Source: Candidatus Latescibacterota bacterium (GTDB taxonomy: Bacteria > Latescibacterota > UBA2968 > UBA8231). Taken from it: a DNA stretch of 64,000 nt. The translations under genes and the position numbers were made by a program. The stretch lies in contig JAJEGS010000062.1 in NCBI GenBank assembly GCA_022819745.1, positions 1 through 64,000 on the forward strand, written 5' to 3'. Below the pieces are notes generated by a model, which ran no database searches, was not told the DNA's origin, and saw only the letters and a list, made by a program, of their open reading frames with translations. Positions 62,299 through 64,000 of the stretch are shown piece by piece. Position 1 is the stretch's first letter, and each line of letters starts with the position of its first letter.

Positions 62299-63231
62299 CT
62301 ACTCGTCGGCGTCTAACAGGTGCCTAAAGGCTTCGAGGCTGGGCACCTGTATGGCCGCCCGAAACAACTGCTTGAGGCGCTGCACATCGTCGATGGCCCC
62401 AAGGCGGTCGGCCAACGGATCCGACGCGGCCAGCGCAAAGCGAATCTCCAGCACGTCAAGAAGATCTTCAACGGCGCGTTCTCGGCCTCCTTGCTCAATG
62501 CCTTGCTCAATGCCTTGCTTGATTCCTTGTTCGATGAATTCCTCACGGAAACTTTCGGCGAGGTATTGGGCAAATGAGGATTCGCGGATGAGGTCCATGA
62601 GATGCTCCTTGGAAACAATGGCCATGATCGTCTGCGGATTATACACCAACCCGCTCAAGATCGCCAGTCCCGCGAGAAAATCGGCCTTGACCGATCCTTC
62701 CAGCGGTAGGGCTGCCGCCCGAGCGACACACTGCTCTAACCACGCCGCCTCGGTCTGACCAGTTGGTGGCTGCATCAACGGCGCAAATGGCAGCAAGCCT
62801 ACAAATTCGCGGTCGAGCACGGCTTGACCGGCGAGTTGGCTCAGGCGGATCACCTTATACTGAACGAGGATTTGGTAGCCGGGATGCTCCTGGAGGTAGT
62901 AGCCCGGATCGCGTCGTCCAGCGGTCGGGCGCAAGTAGAAGACGTGGGCGTACACCGGCAAGTCGTAGTGCTCGATACTGCGGCCGATGTAGCCGGCCAT
63001 GCGGCGGGGCATGGCCGGGTGGTCGGTGGTTTGAAACTCGTGGTGGACTAAGGCGTCCTCGCCGCCGATGCGCACGCGGAGGAGGCTGTCGGTGCGGCGG
63101 GCTTTGACGATGGGCTGCTCGCTCTCTATCACTTCGACGTCTTCAATGTCGTCGCGCTGGAGGGCAAAGCGGGCGAAGTCAGCCGGGTAGGTTTGGATCA
63201 GGTGCTTGGAAACGGTGTCGATTTCGGCCAT
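62299..63231 (-). CDS. Rpn-family putative recombination-promoting nuclease, copy 2
   Basis: The 310 residues start MAEIDTVSKHLIQTYPADFA and are collinear with copy 1 at 59949, including TDSLLRVRIGGEDALVHHEF and the IEQGIKQGIEQGIEQGGRER tail. The two copies flank the PLP enzyme gene on the opposite strand. The gene ends close to the PLP gene stop (43 bp, convergent). Confidence 0.8.
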   Translation of the reverse strand: MAEIDTVSKHLIQTYPADFARFALQRDDIEDVEVIESEQPIVKARRTDSLLRVRIGGEDALVHHEFQTTDHPAMPRRMAGYIGRSIEHYDLPVYAHVFYLRPTAGRRDPGYYLQEHPGYQILVQYKVIRLSQLAGQAVLDREFVGLLPFAPLMQPPTGQTEAAWLEQCVARAAALPLEGSVKADFLAGLAILSGLVYNPQTIMAIVSKEHLMDLIRESSFAQYLAESFREEFIEQGIKQGIEQGIEQGGRERAVEDLLDVLEIRFALAASDPLADRLGAIDDVQRLKQLFRAAIQVPSLEAFRHLLDADE

Positions 63232-63407
63232 GGCGATCTATCAATTAGGGATACTGCAATATCCATGCCAAGGCGGCAGCACAGTGGGAGGACAGGGCCG
63301 TTCCGGGTTCGACTGTATCGGACACAACCCATGAGTGCAACCTTTAGGGACTAGCAAAATACCTCGTCGCGGAAGCCGACCTTCTGTACACCCTGCGTAA
63401 GTCAGCT

Positions 63408-63620
63408 ATGAAAGCAGCAATACAAACCGCTCAAGACGTATGGCCCATGCTGACCCCTGTTGTGTTCGTCCCCCATGCAGAGAGCGAATATCAACGGCTT
63501 GTGGCTGTACTAGACGATTTGATCGATGTGGTAGGCGAGGACGAAAATCATCCCCTAGCTTCATTGATGGAGGTCATTGGTGTGCTGATTGAGAAGTATG
63601 AGGAAGAACACATTCCTTGA
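63408..63620 (+). CDS. short HigA-like antitoxin N-terminal protein
   Basis: The 70 residues resemble the N-terminal part of HigA-type antitoxins (VPHAESEYQRLVAVLDDLID, DENHPLASLMEVIGVLIEKY) but stop at EEHIP before any HTH domain. No toxin gene is visible upstream: 63232-63407 holds no clear frame. It may be a truncated antitoxin or a mini-antitoxin. Confidence 0.6.
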   Translation: MKAAIQTAQDVWPMLTPVVFVPHAESEYQRLVAVLDDLIDVVGEDENHPLASLMEVIGVLIEKYEEEHIP

Positions 63621-63661
63621 CGGATGTATAGCTAAATTCAAATCGGGAGTCACCGTCTCCC

Positions 63662-63956
63662 CGAGCGGGCACAGCGGCTGTTTGCCGGGGCGGACGGGGG
63701 GTTGAGCTTTGAACTGCACGGAGGCGTAGAGGCCGCCGAGCGGTTGCTGTCCAAGCTGGTTCTGCCAGCGTCAGCCCCCAGTCTCGGCGGCGTCGAAATC
63801 CTCATCACGCGGCCAGTCACCACGTCGCACAGCGGCTTGAGCCGAGGGGAACTAGCGGCCATAGGCATAGCCGACGGCTTGGTGCGAGTGGCGTGCGGCA
63901 TTGAGGCCGCCGAGGATTTGTGCGCAGACTTTGCGCAGGCGCTGGCGGAGGTGTAG
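63662..63956 (+). pseudogene. duplicate of the 3' end of the PLP enzyme gene
   Basis: These 295 bp are collinear with 61961-62255 with only scattered substitutions (e.g. GGGTGGGGTA to GGACGGGGGG), ending at the same stop. The frame encodes PERAQRLFAGADGGLSFEL and onward to ACGIEAAEDLCADFAQALAE, but the catalytic part is absent. Confidence 0.88.
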
Positions 63957-64000
63957 AATGGCCTATCTGCGCGGACGATCAATGCTGCTGAGACGCAATA

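Overview
The window comes from a GC-rich free-living bacterium. Phytanoyl-CoA-type dioxygenases, a GMC oxidoreductase beside a Gfo/Idh dehydrogenase, an aerobic CO-dehydrogenase-like molybdenum enzyme, a sigma-54 promoter and a secreted metalloprotease relic with a C-terminal sorting-type tail all fit an FCB-group or Latescibacterota/Poribacteria-like lineage. That placement is inferred from gene content; there is no rRNA or tRNA to confirm it.

Layout. 0-3.4 kb: a sensor kinase with a response regulator truncated inside its receiver domain, and a divergent repetitive surface lipoprotein behind a near-consensus sigma-54 promoter with three phased upstream dyads. 3.4-10.4 kb: ordinary metabolism (glucuronoyl-esterase-like hydrolase, PhyH dioxygenase, ArsC-like protein, PurN, flippase, adenosine-deaminase-like hydrolase, aldo/keto reductase). 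10.4-12.0 kb: an AT-rich MvaI/BcnI-type restriction-modification island beside a VOC gene fragment. 12.2-19.4 kb: Sat, a TIM-barrel isomerase, a membrane protein/GMC/Gfo-Idh operon and EttA. 19.4-22.0 kb: Uma2 nuclease, an AbiEii-like nucleotidyltransferase pair and a small membrane protein/HTH operon. 22.0-26.9 kb: molybdenum hydroxylase genes (M, L, S, G) and MocA. The matching maturation genes (MoxR, VWA, XdhC) lie at 53.1-56.4 kb beside moaA, so one molybdoenzyme programme is split between two loci.

The most interesting part is 27.0-45.5 kb. A NarL-type two-component system is followed by an inverted-repeat element, a set of three operator-like dyads, a 71-residue Cys-containing peptide, a strong hairpin, and a co-directional gene series: secreted beta-propeller, membrane thioredoxin, ABC exporter without a C39 domain, membrane rhodanese, a subtilisin fused to a P-loop (DUF1611-like) domain, an acyl carrier protein, a beta-sandwich protein, a BtrH-like acyltransferase, an HlyD/RND adaptor and two RND permeases. 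I read it as a peptide or small-molecule maturation and export system in which an ACP and a BtrH-type transferase add an acyl group. The same operator triplet recurs at 45.67 kb with nearly the same spacing, next to a rhodanese relic and ahead of a secreted protein, a frameshifted matrixin-like metalloprotease and a possible BtrH relic. This looks like a decayed second copy under the same control.

The last third holds AbiEi/AbiEii, MazEF and other toxin-antitoxin pieces, a penicillin-acylase-type Ntn hydrolase, moaA with an unusual FolC-ATP-grasp fusion flanked by short inverted repeats, and a Cys/Met-metabolism PLP enzyme with two Rpn-family genes around it and a 295-bp duplicate of its 3' end near the right edge. 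I found no CRISPR array, tRNA or rRNA.
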